DNA from: DASWIG01 sp965371445
GTDB lineage: Bacteria; Acidobacteriota; Thermoanaerobaculia; Multivoradales; J023
Direction: 5' to 3'
NCBI GenBank assembly: GCA_965371445.1
Contig: CBDUYN010000003.1
Coordinates: 62,001-126,000, forward strand
DNA length: 64,000 nt
The notes below the pieces were generated by a model, which saw only the letters and a list, made by a program, of their open reading frames with translations, did not search any database and had not been told where the DNA came from. The translations under genes and the position numbers were made by a program. Positions 7,263 to 15,347 of the stretch are shown here, one piece after another (position 1 is the stretch's first letter; each line of letters begins with the position of its first letter).

Positions 7263-10151
7263 ATGATGGATCCGGAGTTGGCCGAGAGGACCGTGGAGAC
7301 CCGCCTTCCCCACGCCTTCGTGGGGACGGTGGCGCTGTGTGTCCTGCCCTTCGTGCTCAACGCCCTCGGCGTCGATTGGAGCTCGCCGGCGCTCACCGTC
7401 GACGATGCCGACGCGCTGCACCGCGCTCTCGCCGGCAGCTTCGTCCACACCGTCCTCGAATGGAGCTCCTTGCTGGCCGCGGTCTTCACGGCGGTCCTGG
7501 CCTTCACCCACTACCGGCTGGAGCGCGACCCGGCGACCCCGGTCATCGGCATGGCCCTCTTCTGTGCCGGCGCTCTCGACGTCTTCCACATCCTCGCCGC
7601 CGACCGCTTGATCGACGCCGTCGCCGACAACCGCCAGCTCATCCCCTTCACCTGGGCGCTGGCCCGTCTCTGGAACGCCCTGATCCTGATCGTCGGTCCT
7701 CTGGTGCTTCTCTTGCACCCGCCGGACACCGCGCCGAAGGAGCAGTCCCGTCGCGCCGAAGGCGCGCTTGAGCATGACCACGGCCCCAGACGGACGCTTT
7801 TCGTTCTCGTCACCTGCGGCGTCTTCGTCGTTTTCGCCTATGCTCTTGTCTACGCCTGCGCACACAGCACCCGGCTACCGCAGACGCTCTATCCCGACGC
7901 GGTCGTCAGCCGTCCGTGGGACGTCGTCCCCCTGGTCCTCTTCGTCGTCGCGGGGGTCGTCCTCTACGGCTTTCACCGTCGTCAGCCGAGCGTCTTCACG
8001 GCGTCGCTCGTCCTGTCGTGCATACCGCAAGTCGCCGCTCAAACCGCCATGGCTTTTGGCTCCGACACCCTCTACGACAATAACTTCAACGTCGCTCACA
8101 GCCTCAAAGTCGTCGCCTACACGATCCCGTTTGTCGGGTTGGTGCTCGACTACGTCCGCACCTATCACCTGGCACGGCGCTCGAACGAGGAGCTCGAGGC
8201 CCTGGTGCGGGCCAGGACCAAGGAGCTGCACCACGCCGAAGCCGCTGCCCAGGCCGCGAGCCGTGCCAAGAGCGACTTCCTCGCCCGCATGAGCCACGAG
8301 CTCCGCACGCCCTTGAACAGCATCCTCGGCTATACCCAGATCTTTCGTCGCGACGACACCCTCGACGAGCGCCAACACAAGGGCCTCGACGTCATCGAAC
8401 GAAGCGGCGAGCACCTCTTGGGCCTGATCAACGACATCCTCGACCTCTCGAAGATCGAAGCCGGCAAGCTCGAGCTCATGAGACGGCCCTTTCGTCTGCC
8501 TCTCCTGCTGGAGAACATTGTCGACAGCGAGGGCCCGCGTCGCGGCTTCGGCCGCGTGCTTGCGACGTCACGCCGAGGACTACGACATGAAAGCGATTCG
8601 CGACGTCCTGGAGAGCTGGCTGGGACAGGAGGCATGACCATGAAGAAGGTAAAAGTGGCTGGGCGCGCCTCCGGCGCGACAGTTGATGGGCGCGCCTCCG
8701 GCGCGACCGTCCTGATCGTCGACGACACACCGGCGAACATCAGCGTCCTCCTCGACAGCCTGGAGCGGGAAGGCATGAAGGTCCTGGTGGCGCGCGACGG
8801 AGAGAGCGCCCTGGAGCAGGCGAGCTACGCCCGGCCCGATCTCATCCTGCTCGACGTCATGATGCCCGGGATGAACGGCTTCGAAACCTGTGCCCGGCTC
8901 CAGGCCGAGGAGAGCACCCGCGACATTCCGGTAATCTTCATGACCGCCCTGGCGGAGACCGGCGACAAAGTGCGAGGTTTCAAGGCGGGGGCGGTCGACT
9001 ACGTGACCAAGCCGTTCCAGCAGCAGGAGGTGCTGGCCCGGGTGGCGACCCACCTCGAGCTCGTCGGCCTGCGCCGCGGCCTCGCCGACCGAGTGGCCGA
9101 GCGCACCGCGGAGCTGGAGTCGGCTCTGGCCGAGGTCGAGAGGCTACGCAGCCAGCTCGAGGCCGAGAACCGCTATCTGCGCGAAGAAATCCGGATCGAG
9201 CACAACTTCGCCGAGATCGTCGGCGAAAGCGCCGCGTTGAAAAAGGCCCTGCGAAAGGTCGAGCAAGTGGCGGAGCTGGAAGCGACCGTCCTGATCCTCG
9301 GTGAGACCGGCACCGGCAAAGAGCTGGTGGCGCGGGCGATCCACGACCTCAGCCCACGCCGCGACCGGGCCCTGGTCAAGGTCAATTGCGCGGCTCTGCC
9401 GCCGACGTTGATCGAGAGCGAGCTCTTCGGTCACGAAAAGGGGAGCTTCACCGGAGCCACTGGGCGTCGGAAAGGACGTTTCGAGCTCGCCCACCAGGGG
9501 ACGATCTTCCTCGACGAAGTCGGCGAGATGCCGCTCGAGCTCCAGGCCAAGCTTCTGCGCGTCCTCCAGGAAGGCGAGGTGGAGCGCATCGGTGCCGAGC
9601 GCGTGGTCCAGGTCGACGTGCGGGTGATCGCCGCGACCCACCGTGACCTCCTGGAGGAGATCCGTGAAGGCCGTTTCCGCGAGGACCTCTACTACCGCCT
9701 GAACGTCTTCCCTGTCGAGCTGCCGCCGCTCAGGGCGCGGCGCGGCGACGTAGCGCTCCTGGTGCGACACTTCGCCACCAGGGCCGCGAAGAAGCTCGGC
9801 CGCTCGCCGGTTCTGCCGTCCGGCGTCGAGGAGGCCCTGGTGCGCTACGACTGGCCAGGAAACGTCCGCGAGCTCCAGAATGTGGTGGAACGGGCGGTGA
9901 TCCTCGCCAGCGGCCCGCTCGCCAGCGAGCCCCTCGAGATCGACGACCTCCTCGGTCCGGCGGCGACACGGACGCCGGTTTCGGACGCCAAGTCACCGCG
10001 CCTGGAGGACGTCGAGCGCGACCATATCCGCCGCGTCCTCGAGCAGACCGGCGGCCGGATCGACGGCCCCAGCGGCGCCGCCGAGGTCCTGGACTTGAAT
10101 CCCAGCACCCTGCGTTCCCGGCTACGCAAGCTCGGGATCGAGCGTCCGTAG
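7263..10151 (+). CDS. Truncated membrane histidine kinase fused in frame to a sigma-54 response regulator
   Basis: One 962-residue frame that looks like two genes joined by a deletion. Residues 1-300 are a multi-helix membrane sensor; 330-420 hold a HisKA dimerisation domain with the phospho-accepting His345 in MSHELRTPLNS. The ATP-binding HATPase domain is absent. From Met458 (ATG 8634) a complete activator follows: receiver domain with Asp531 in LILLDVMMPG, a coiled coil, an AAA+ sigma-54 interaction domain with Walker A GETGTGKE (680-687), the GAFTGA-type loop GSFTGA (727-732) and FLDEVGEMP, then a Fis-type HTH. In another frame, bases 8550-8637 encode a normal kinase tail (DYDMKAIRDVLESWLGQEA) whose TGA overlaps ATG 8634 as ATGA. 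The ancestral state was therefore kinase plus regulator overlapping by four bases, and the kinase lost its catalytic domain. Confidence 0.8.
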   Translation: MMDPELAERTVETRLPHAFVGTVALCVLPFVLNALGVDWSSPALTVDDADALHRALAGSFVHTVLEWSSLLAAVFTAVLAFTHYRLERDPATPVIGMALFCAGALDVFHILAADRLIDAVADNRQLIPFTWALARLWNALILIVGPLVLLLHPPDTAPKEQSRRAEGALEHDHGPRRTLFVLVTCGVFVVFAYALVYACAHSTRLPQTLYPDAVVSRPWDVVPLVLFVVAGVVLYGFHRRQPSVFTASLVLSCIPQVAAQTAMAFGSDTLYDNNFNVAHSLKVVAYTIPFVGLVLDYVRTYHLARRSNEELEALVRARTKELHHAEAAAQAASRAKSDFLARMSHELRTPLNSILGYTQIFRRDDTLDERQHKGLDVIERSGEHLLGLINDILDLSKIEAGKLELMRRPFRLPLLLENIVDSEGPRRGFGRVLATSRRGLRHESDSRRPGELAGTGGMTMKKVKVAGRASGATVDGRASGATVLIVDDTPANISVLLDSLEREGMKVLVARDGESALEQASYARPDLILLDVMMPGMNGFETCARLQAEESTRDIPVIFMTALAETGDKVRGFKAGAVDYVTKPFQQQEVLARVATHLELVGLRRGLADRVAERTAELESALAEVERLRSQLEAENRYLREEIRIEHNFAEIVGESAALKKALRKVEQVAELEATVLILGETGTGKELVARAIHDLSPRRDRALVKVNCAALPPTLIESELFGHEKGSFTGATGRRKGRFELAHQGTIFLDEVGEMPLELQAKLLRVLQEGEVERIGAERVVQVDVRVIAATHRDLLEEIREGRFREDLYYRLNVFPVELPPLRARRGDVALLVRHFATRAAKKLGRSPVLPSGVEEALVRYDWPGNVRELQNVVERAVILASGPLASEPLEIDDLLGPAATRTPVSDAKSPRLEDVERDHIRRVLEQTGGRIDGPSGAAEVLDLNPSTLRSRLRKLGIERP
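8661..8710 (+). repeat. 27-bp tandem duplication in the regulator N-terminus
   Basis: A GC-rich unit starting GGGCGCGCCTCCGGCGCGAC occurs at 8661 and again at 8688 (period 27, one mismatch in 23). It encodes GRASGATV twice just before the receiver domain begins (LIVDD), extending the regulator N-terminus beyond the usual length. Confidence 0.85.
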
Positions 10152-10226
10152 CTCCGTGTTCGCCGAATTGATCAGAGACCAAGCTCGGCCAACCCTGCGT
10201 GTTCGTCCGGTCGTACGATCAACGTC

Positions 10227-10865
10227 TTACTCATGTCGTCCTCCTTCTTTCGTAGTAGTGGTAAGAGGAGAGCGAGCCGCGAGCTCGGCTTCGAGCTCCT
10301 CGATCCGTTTCTCGAGTTTCTCGATCACGGGAGCGAGCTCATCCTCCGTGAAGCGCGGTCGGATGTGCTGGGGGCAGTTCACGTCCCAGGCCTCGACGTG
10401 GAAGACGATGGCGCGCTCGGGACGGCCTCTGTAGTCGGGATCGACCAAGTGGGCAAGCAAATCAGGATCGTCCTCAACCACTTCCGCCCGGCCCCAGATC
10501 TTGACACGCCGGCGGTTCGGGTAGTCCATGAGGAAGAGGAAGGCCTGGTCGTTCTCGGAGAGATTGCCCACCGAGATGTACTGTCGATTGCCCGAGTAGT
10601 CCGCGAAGGCGAGCGTGTGCTCGTCCACGACCTTGAGAAAGCCACGGTACCCACCCCGGTGCTGGATGTAGGGCCGTCCCGCGGCGCTGGCGGTTCCGAA
10701 GTAGAAGGAGTCACGCGCGGCGATGAATTCCCTCAGGTCAGGGCTGATCCGATCGCTCCATCCGCCTTTCTCCTCCATCCGCGAATATCCTCGGCGCGAA
10801 CCCAGCCTTTCCTGGTGGGCCTTGACCGCGGGCGTGAATGCGATGTCGCTGACGATGGAAGGCAT
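10227..10865 (-). CDS. Pyridoxamine 5'-phosphate oxidase-like FMN-binding protein
   Basis: 212 residues from the ATG at 10865, preceded by GGAGAC; a longer frame upstream would run into the sigma-54 promoter. The split-barrel signature is visible in FYFGTASAAGRPYIQHRGG and FLKVVDEHTLAFADYSGNRQ, followed by IWGRAEVVEDD. This is the general-stress/PNPOx-like branch rather than biosynthetic PdxH. Such proteins bind FMN, F420 or heme and often act in redox detoxification. The C-terminal 40 residues form a charged coiled coil ending in a Thr-rich tail. It is transcribed divergently from the alpha/beta hydrolase, with a perfect sigma-54 promoter 49 bases upstream of the start, so it should belong to the same regulon. 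Confidence 0.85.
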   Translation of the reverse strand: MPSIVSDIAFTPAVKAHQERLGSRRGYSRMEEKGGWSDRISPDLREFIAARDSFYFGTASAAGRPYIQHRGGYRGFLKVVDEHTLAFADYSGNRQYISVGNLSENDQAFLFLMDYPNRRRVKIWGRAEVVEDDPDLLAHLVDPDYRGRPERAIVFHVEAWDVNCPQHIRPRFTEDELAPVIEKLEKRIEELEAELAARSPLTTTTKEGGRHE

Positions 10866-10913
10866 GGTCTGTCTCCGGTTCTGTCCGAGCTCCCTGCTGC
10901 GGACGCCATGTAG

Positions 10914-10930
10914 AAGCAACAACCGTGCCA
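10914..10930 (-). promoter_or_regulatory. Sigma-54 promoter P1 (-24/-12)
   Basis: Minus strand reads TGGCACGGTTGTTGCTT: the -24 GG and -12 GC are exactly 10 bases apart, matching the consensus TGGCAC-N5-TTGC. It drives the PNPOx-like gene starting at 10865. Confidence 0.85.
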
Positions 10931-10962
10931 GCGCCGGAACGCACTGCGGAAGGTGACGTAAC

Positions 10963-11111
10963 GCCTTTGTTCTCAGTCATTTGGCGAGATTCAGAAGGGC
11001 CGCCTGATAGGCCCCGCGGGTCGCGAAATATCACGGGCTCTCGAGATATCGCGGCCGCGAGTCGCCGTCACCGGTCCGTCCGGATCTCGCCAAATGGCTG
11101 AAAACAAAGGC
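10963..11111. promoter_or_regulatory. Divergent sigma-54 control region with inverted boxes and enhancer-like motifs
   Basis: The intergenic region between the PNPOx-like and hydrolase genes is near-symmetric. Two inverted 28-bp arms (10963-10990 and 11084-11111, 26 of 28 identical) contain the box CCAAATGRCTGARAACAAAGGC split across them; each lies exactly 33 bases from its -24 element. Between them, CGCGAAATATC (11022-11032) and GATATCGCGG (11045-11054) look like activator-binding half sites about 90-120 bases upstream of each promoter, a usual distance for sigma-54 enhancers. Confidence 0.7.
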
Positions 11112-11143
11112 TCTCCTTCCCGTTCCTCGTTGTGTCGGAGCGC

Positions 11144-11160
11144 TGGCACGGCGATTGCTT
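11144..11160 (+). promoter_or_regulatory. Sigma-54 promoter P2 (-24/-12)
   Basis: TGGCACGGCGATTGCTT with GG and GC 10 bases apart. It lies 56 bases upstream of the alpha/beta hydrolase start at 11217. Confidence 0.85.
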
Positions 11161-11216
11161 TCTCCCAGGGTGTCCGCGGCATGAAGCTCGGACGAAATCG
11201 GAAAGGAAAGAACAAC

Positions 11217-12287
11217 ATGCTCACACTGAAGGATAAAGCTTCCTACCTCATCCTCGCCTTCGCCGCCTTCCTCGCCCTGGGCGCCGCGGCTCAGGCCGCC
11301 GACAAGATTCAGGCCACGGCTGTCGACACGCCGCAGGTCCGGTATCGTACGGTCGAGATCGACGGGCAATCGATCTTCTATCGCGAGGCCGGTTCGCCGG
11401 ACGCACCCACTCTGCTGTTGCTGCACGGTTTCCCGACCTCCTCGCACATGTTTCGCAACCTGATTCCTGCCCTGGTGGACCAGTTTCACCTGGTGGCGCC
11501 GGACTACCCCGGCTACGGGAACAGCTCGATGCCCGCGGTGGACGAGTTCGACTACACCTTTGACAACCTCAGCCGGATCGTCGAGAAGCTCACCGTGAAG
11601 CTCGGTCTCAAGCGTTACAGCTTGTACCTGATGGACTACGGTGCTCCGATCGGTTTCCGGCTGGCCGCGAAACATCCCGAGCGAGTCGAGTCGCTCATTA
11701 TTCAGAACGGCAACGCCTACGTCGAGGGGATCGACAACGACTTCTGGGAGCCGATCAAGGAATACTGGAAGGATCGTACGGCCGTCAACAAAGGTCTCGA
11801 CAACGCGTGGTGGAAGAACGTCAAGACCGCTTACCAGAAGCCGAACATGTCGAACGAGGAAGCGCTCCGCTTCCTCGTGACCCTGGGAGCGACGCAATGG
11901 CAGTACACCAACGGTGTTCGCGACAAGGAGACGATTAGTCCCGACAACTGGCACGTCACGCAGAGACTGCTGGATCGGCCAGGCAACGTGGCCATTCAAC
12001 TTCAGTTGTTCTACGACTACGGCAGCAATCCGCCGCTCTATCCCAGCTGGCAGGCATATTTTCGCCAGTACCAGCCGCGGACGCTGATCGTCTGGGGAGA
12101 GAAGGACGAAATCTTCCCGGCGGCGGGCGCCCATCCGTACAAGCGAGATCTGAGGAATCTCGAATTTCACCTGCTCGAGACCGGCCATTTCGCCCTCGAG
12201 GAAGACGGCGATCTCATCGCCGAGTATATCCGCAACTTCCTGTCGCCGAGGCCTTCAACGGCGGCCCTCGGCGCCGGGAAGCGGTAG
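11217..12287 (+). CDS. Exported alpha/beta hydrolase with an Asp nucleophile (dehalogenase/epoxide-hydrolase type)
   Basis: 356 residues from ATG 11217 (GGAAAGGAAAG upstream). Residues 1-27 are a signal peptide ending GAAAQA. The oxyanion region HGFPTSSHMF starts at 70; the nucleophile elbow is LYLMDYGAPIG with Asp140 instead of the usual Ser. The catalytic acid is likely Asp297 (GEKDEIF) and the base His324 (ETGHFALEE). An Asp nucleophile is the mark of haloalkane/haloacetate dehalogenases and epoxide hydrolases, which form an alkyl-enzyme ester. A predicted periplasmic location is uncommon for those enzymes. It is expressed from sigma-54 promoter P2 and shares its control region with the PNPOx-like gene. 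The substrate is unknown. Confidence 0.85.
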   Translation: MLTLKDKASYLILAFAAFLALGAAAQAADKIQATAVDTPQVRYRTVEIDGQSIFYREAGSPDAPTLLLLHGFPTSSHMFRNLIPALVDQFHLVAPDYPGYGNSSMPAVDEFDYTFDNLSRIVEKLTVKLGLKRYSLYLMDYGAPIGFRLAAKHPERVESLIIQNGNAYVEGIDNDFWEPIKEYWKDRTAVNKGLDNAWWKNVKTAYQKPNMSNEEALRFLVTLGATQWQYTNGVRDKETISPDNWHVTQRLLDRPGNVAIQLQLFYDYGSNPPLYPSWQAYFRQYQPRTLIVWGEKDEIFPAAGAHPYKRDLRNLEFHLLETGHFALEEDGDLIAEYIRNFLSPRPSTAALGAGKR

Positions 12288-12527
12288 AGACGTCCAAGGC
12301 GGCGGCTTGAGCAAGCCCTGAGAAGAGGCGGCCGGCCGGGTCGAGCCCCGGGCCGTCGTCGACCGCCGCCCGGGGGCCGGGCGAGAGAATGAACGGTCCT
12401 CGGATTGTTGGGAGTGCCGGAGATGTCCGCGAAAGCGAACCGCGGTGGATCCGTGGTAGCCTCGGTATCCAAGGAGCTGGAGAATGTTCGTAGGCCACTA
12501 CGGAGCCGCGTTGATAGGAGCGTAGCC

Positions 12528-13029
12528 ATGAAGAGAGCCCTCGCGGTCGGTGTGATCGTCCTCATGGGGGCAGCCGCCTGCACGACCTCGGTTCAGCTTC
12601 CGGATCTGGGTCGCCTGTACGACCAGGCTGCTCAACACCACAAGGAGCTCCGCAACCCGGCTATCGTCATCCCCGGCATCCTCGGCTCCCGGTTGACGGA
12701 CTCCACCTCCGGGCGCACCGTATGGGGCACCTTCGGGGGTGGCGCCGCCCACCCGCACAAGCCGGACGGGGCTCTCCTGGTGTCGCTGCCCATGCGCGAG
12801 GGCGCGGCGCTCAGGGAGCTGCGTGAGCCACGCCGCCGGGGACGGTTCGGTACTGCGCACGAGCGCTCTCATGGACGAGCGGGTTGGCCGCCCCTGGACG
12901 CCGAACCTCCAATAGCCGATCGCTTGGACCCATGTCTCGTTCCTGTTCAGCGATCATCTCGGGATGACGAAAGATCCGAGCTTTTTCGACAACGTTCTGT
13001 ACCTCTTGCTGGAAGACCCGCGGGATTAA
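12528..13029 (+). pseudogene. Lipoprotein lipase/acyltransferase-like gene with its middle deleted
   Basis: ATG 12528 starts a lipoprotein signal (lipobox GAAAC) and a segment with VIPGILGSRLTDSTSGRT, as in LCAT/phospholipid acyltransferase-like alpha/beta hydrolases. After VSLPMREGAALREL (about 12815) this frame stops making sense. A different frame then gives GDGSVLRTSALMDERVGRPW and, after a TAG at 12913, WTHVSFLFSDHLGMTKDPSF to LLLEDPRD and TAA at 13027: the C-terminal end of the same family, including the His-containing SDHLG segment. The catalytic Ser region is gone. I read this as one gene with a large internal deletion plus a nonsense codon. Confidence 0.6.
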
Positions 13030-13113
13030 ATGCAACGCGCCCGATGACAGTGTGTTGAATAGGCCTTCCAGTTTGTCTTGGATGAACATGTCGAAATCCT
13101 CTTGAAGCAAAAG

Positions 13114-13160
13114 CCCCGGCTCGGAGGCTGGCCGCCCGTGGCTGGCCGCCCGAGCCGGGG
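13114..13160. terminator. Strong stem-loop between convergent remnants
   Basis: CCCCGGCTCGG (13114-13124) pairs with CCGAGCCGGGG (13150-13160), an 11-bp GC stem. The loop contains two direct copies of GGCTGGCCGCCCG. It lies between the ends of the plus-strand lipase remnant and the minus-strand dehydrogenase remnant, so it may terminate both. No clear U tract. Confidence 0.5.
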
Positions 13161-13174
13161 GATCTCCGGATCCC

Positions 13175-13605
13175 TCACGCTGCCCACGGCAGTAGCACGA
13201 GGTTGCCGGCGATCTGGTTGGTCGAGATCAGGCGATGGGCCTCCGCGGCCTCGGCGAGAGGCAGCACGCGATCGAGCACGGGCTTGATCTTGCCCTCCCG
13301 CACGAAGTCGAGCCCGGTGCGGAGCTCGTCGATGTCGGCGGCCAGAGCGCCACGGATCTGCTTCTGGCCAAAGAAGAAATTGCGGATGTCGAAGGTCACT
13401 TCGAGGCCGGCCACGAATCCGACCGCCACGAGAATGCCCTGGCCACGCAGGGCGTCGAGGCCTTCAGGAGCCGATCGCCACCCTGCGCAGCACCCCCGGT
13501 CGCCGTCACACAAAGAGTCAACACCAGGCTCACCAGGAGGCGCCTGTTGAAGCTCCGGTACCGGTCGTCGCCGGACGGGGTCACAAATCGAGTCGTGGTC
13601 GTCAT
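13175..13605 (-). pseudogene. Chimeric remnant: exported-protein N-terminus joined to a zinc-type dehydrogenase C-terminus
   Basis: From the ATG at 13605 (GAGAAGGAG upstream) a frame encodes MTTTTRFVTPSGDDRYRSF then a hydrophobic export segment ending near 13480. In a different frame the DNA continues directly as the C-terminal 95 residues of an MDR alcohol/quinone dehydrogenase (FFFGQKQIRGALAADIDEL, VLPLAEAAEAHRLISTNQIA) to the stop at 13175. The catalytic and NAD-binding portions are missing. This looks like two adjacent genes joined by a deletion and out of frame. Its upstream region still carries an intact sigma-54 promoter. Confidence 0.55.
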
Positions 13606-13684
13606 GGTTTTCTCCTTCTCGAGGTTGTTCATGGCCGCCCTCGGATCGCTCGCCGAGAATGTCAGCCGTTCGGAGGTACCCTTG

Positions 13685-13701
13685 GAGCAACTTCCGTGCC
13701 A
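13685..13701 (-). promoter_or_regulatory. Sigma-54 promoter P4 (-24/-12)
   Basis: Minus strand TGGCACGGAAGTTGCTC with perfect 10-base spacing, 80 bases upstream of the ATG at 13605. CGCGAAATCTC lies 110 bases further upstream (13811-13821), as at P1-P3, but the CTGAAAACAAAGGC box is not recognisable here. Confidence 0.75.
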
Positions 13702-13978
13702 CCCCCGAGAGTGGAGCTAATTGACTGATGGGAAAGGACTTGGCCCTTGGTCTGAAGACCAGACTCCGGCCGCAGGATCTCGCGGCTCCGCGGACTTTCG
13801 CGTCGCCAGGCGCGAAATCTCGTGGTAGGCTGGAGCCAGCCTTGGAACGGTGCCGACGAATCGTCTCGGGGTTCCCCCGGACCTGGTTCGCGAGGTCGAT
13901 CTCCTGACCGTTGACCCGCCGGGCGTCGGAAGCCGCCGACGTGCGCAGCCGCTCGGCGACCAGCCCGTTGGGGCAACT

Positions 13979-14019
13979 CCAGCCGCTATGCTTGTGGCTT
14001 GTAAGAGGCTATCATGGGG
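13979..14019 (+). repeat. 41-bp dispersed repeat, copy 1
   Basis: Starts CCAGCCGCTATGCTTG and ends GGCTATCATGGGG; 38 of 41 bases match 17351-17391. It contains a GCCGC/GCGGC inverted pair in copy 2. Here it lies just upstream of the thioesterase gene; the rest of 13702-14031 holds only the enhancer-like motif at 13811. Confidence 0.8.
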
Positions 14020-14031
14020 GCACGATGACGG

Positions 14032-14898
14032 ATGAACGACCTTGGCACCGCGGTGAGCACCGAGGCCACTAGCACTGAATTCGACCGGGCCGTGGCTCTC
14101 AACCGGGTCGACGACGGCCGATGGCAGGCCGAGATCCAAGACGGTTGGGACTTCGCCGGTACGCCCAATGGCGGCTACTTGCTCTCGATCGCCTCGGGAG
14201 CGCTCATCGAGCTGACCGGCCGGCCCGACCCCATTACGATCACCGCCCACTACCTGGCGGCGGCCCATCCGGGATCCGCAGAGTTGGACGGGGAGTTGGT
14301 GAAGGTGGGGCGGCGACACGCCACCGCGCGAGCCGCGCTTCGCCAGGGCGGCCGGGTGGTCGCCCAGGTGCTCGGAACCTTCGGCCATCTCTCGGAGTCC
14401 CCCTCCGGCCTCTGTCACCAAGCGGGGCTGCCCGACCTGCCACCACCGGAAAGCTGTGTAACCCCGGCACCCAGCCCGGGCGGATTCGTCCCGCCCCCCA
14501 TCACCGAGCGGGTGGAGATCCGGCTCCACCCGGTCCATGCGGGCTTCGCCGTGGGCCGGCCCCACGGACGAGCCGAAATGGGCGGCTGGGCCAGGTTCGC
14601 GGACGCCCGCCCAGTGGACACCCACGCTCTCCCGCTGCTGGCGGACTCCTTCCCGCCGCCGGTCTTCAACTGCGGAATCCGCCTGGCCTGGGTGCCCACG
14701 ATCGAGCTGACTGTGCACGTGCACAAGCGCCCGGCCCCCGGCTGGCTGGGCGAGTGGTTCACCACCGATCACATCGCCGGCGGGTATCTGGAGGAAGACG
14801 GTGTGATCTGGGACCAGACGGGTGACGTGGTCGCGGTGTCCCGGCAAATGGCCATCCTGCCCCGCGAGCCAGCGAAGTCGGAATCTGGCGTCAGCTAA
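14032..14898 (+). CDS. TesB/4HBT-type acyl-CoA thioesterase family protein
   Basis: 288 residues. The double-hotdog layout is visible: an N-terminal half with PNGGYLLSIASGALIELTG and the substrate-tunnel stretch SAELDGELVKVGRRHATARA, and a C-terminal half with WARFADARPVDTHALPLLAD and PTIELTVHVHKRPAPGWLG. This is the thioesterase-like superfamily that hydrolyses acyl-CoA esters, usually in fatty-acid or xenobiotic acid degradation. The start is ATG 14032, 12 bases after the 41-bp repeat. It is followed 34 bases downstream by a small membrane protein and then the DedA-rhodanese protein, likely one transcript. Confidence 0.8.
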   Translation: MNDLGTAVSTEATSTEFDRAVALNRVDDGRWQAEIQDGWDFAGTPNGGYLLSIASGALIELTGRPDPITITAHYLAAAHPGSAELDGELVKVGRRHATARAALRQGGRVVAQVLGTFGHLSESPSGLCHQAGLPDLPPPESCVTPAPSPGGFVPPPITERVEIRLHPVHAGFAVGRPHGRAEMGGWARFADARPVDTHALPLLADSFPPPVFNCGIRLAWVPTIELTVHVHKRPAPGWLGEWFTTDHIAGGYLEEDGVIWDQTGDVVAVSRQMAILPREPAKSESGVS

Positions 14899-14932
14899 GC
14901 CCCAAACAGACGCACCGAAAGGACAAGGCACG

Positions 14933-15337
14933 ATGAACACCATGATTGATTTCCTCCGGACGATGCTGACTCTTCCCAGGTCTTGGGTCGCATGGGTGAT
15001 GTTGCTGATGACCGTGAATATGGTCATCCCCATGTTCTACCTCTACACACCTGAGGGCAGGGTCGTGCTCGGAGCGATGATGTTCGGGGCAATCGCGCAA
15101 ACCGTGATCTTCTCGGCCAAGGGTTTCGTCCGACTTCTCGGAATCGGCCACATCCTGTGGGTTCCTATGATCGTCTGGCTGTGGGGGCGTCTCGATCTGG
15201 CTGAGGCAGGGAGCTTTTTCCGGTACTGGCTGTTGGCCACCATGATTTTGAACGCGATTTCCCTGATCATCGACGCCGCGGACGTTTTCCGCTACGTGAG
15301 AGGCGAACGCGCCCCTTCCCTCCAGCTGCAGAAGTGA
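14933..15337 (+). CDS. Small four-helix membrane protein
   Basis: 134 residues from ATG 14933 (AAAGGACAAGG upstream). Four hydrophobic segments are seen at about 18-38, 46-64, 68-88 and 95-115, with the motif GIGHILWVPMIVWLWGRL in the middle. I do not know a function for this family. Placement between the thioesterase and the DedA-rhodanese gene (10-base spacer to the latter) argues for one operon. Confidence 0.7.
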   Translation: MNTMIDFLRTMLTLPRSWVAWVMLLMTVNMVIPMFYLYTPEGRVVLGAMMFGAIAQTVIFSAKGFVRLLGIGHILWVPMIVWLWGRLDLAEAGSFFRYWLLATMILNAISLIIDAADVFRYVRGERAPSLQLQK

Positions 15338-15347
15338 GAATCCCGCA

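Noticed and set aside
12913..12915. In-frame TAG in the lipase remnant as a pyrrolysine codon
   Set aside because: The gene also lacks its middle and changes frame, so ordinary decay explains the TAG.
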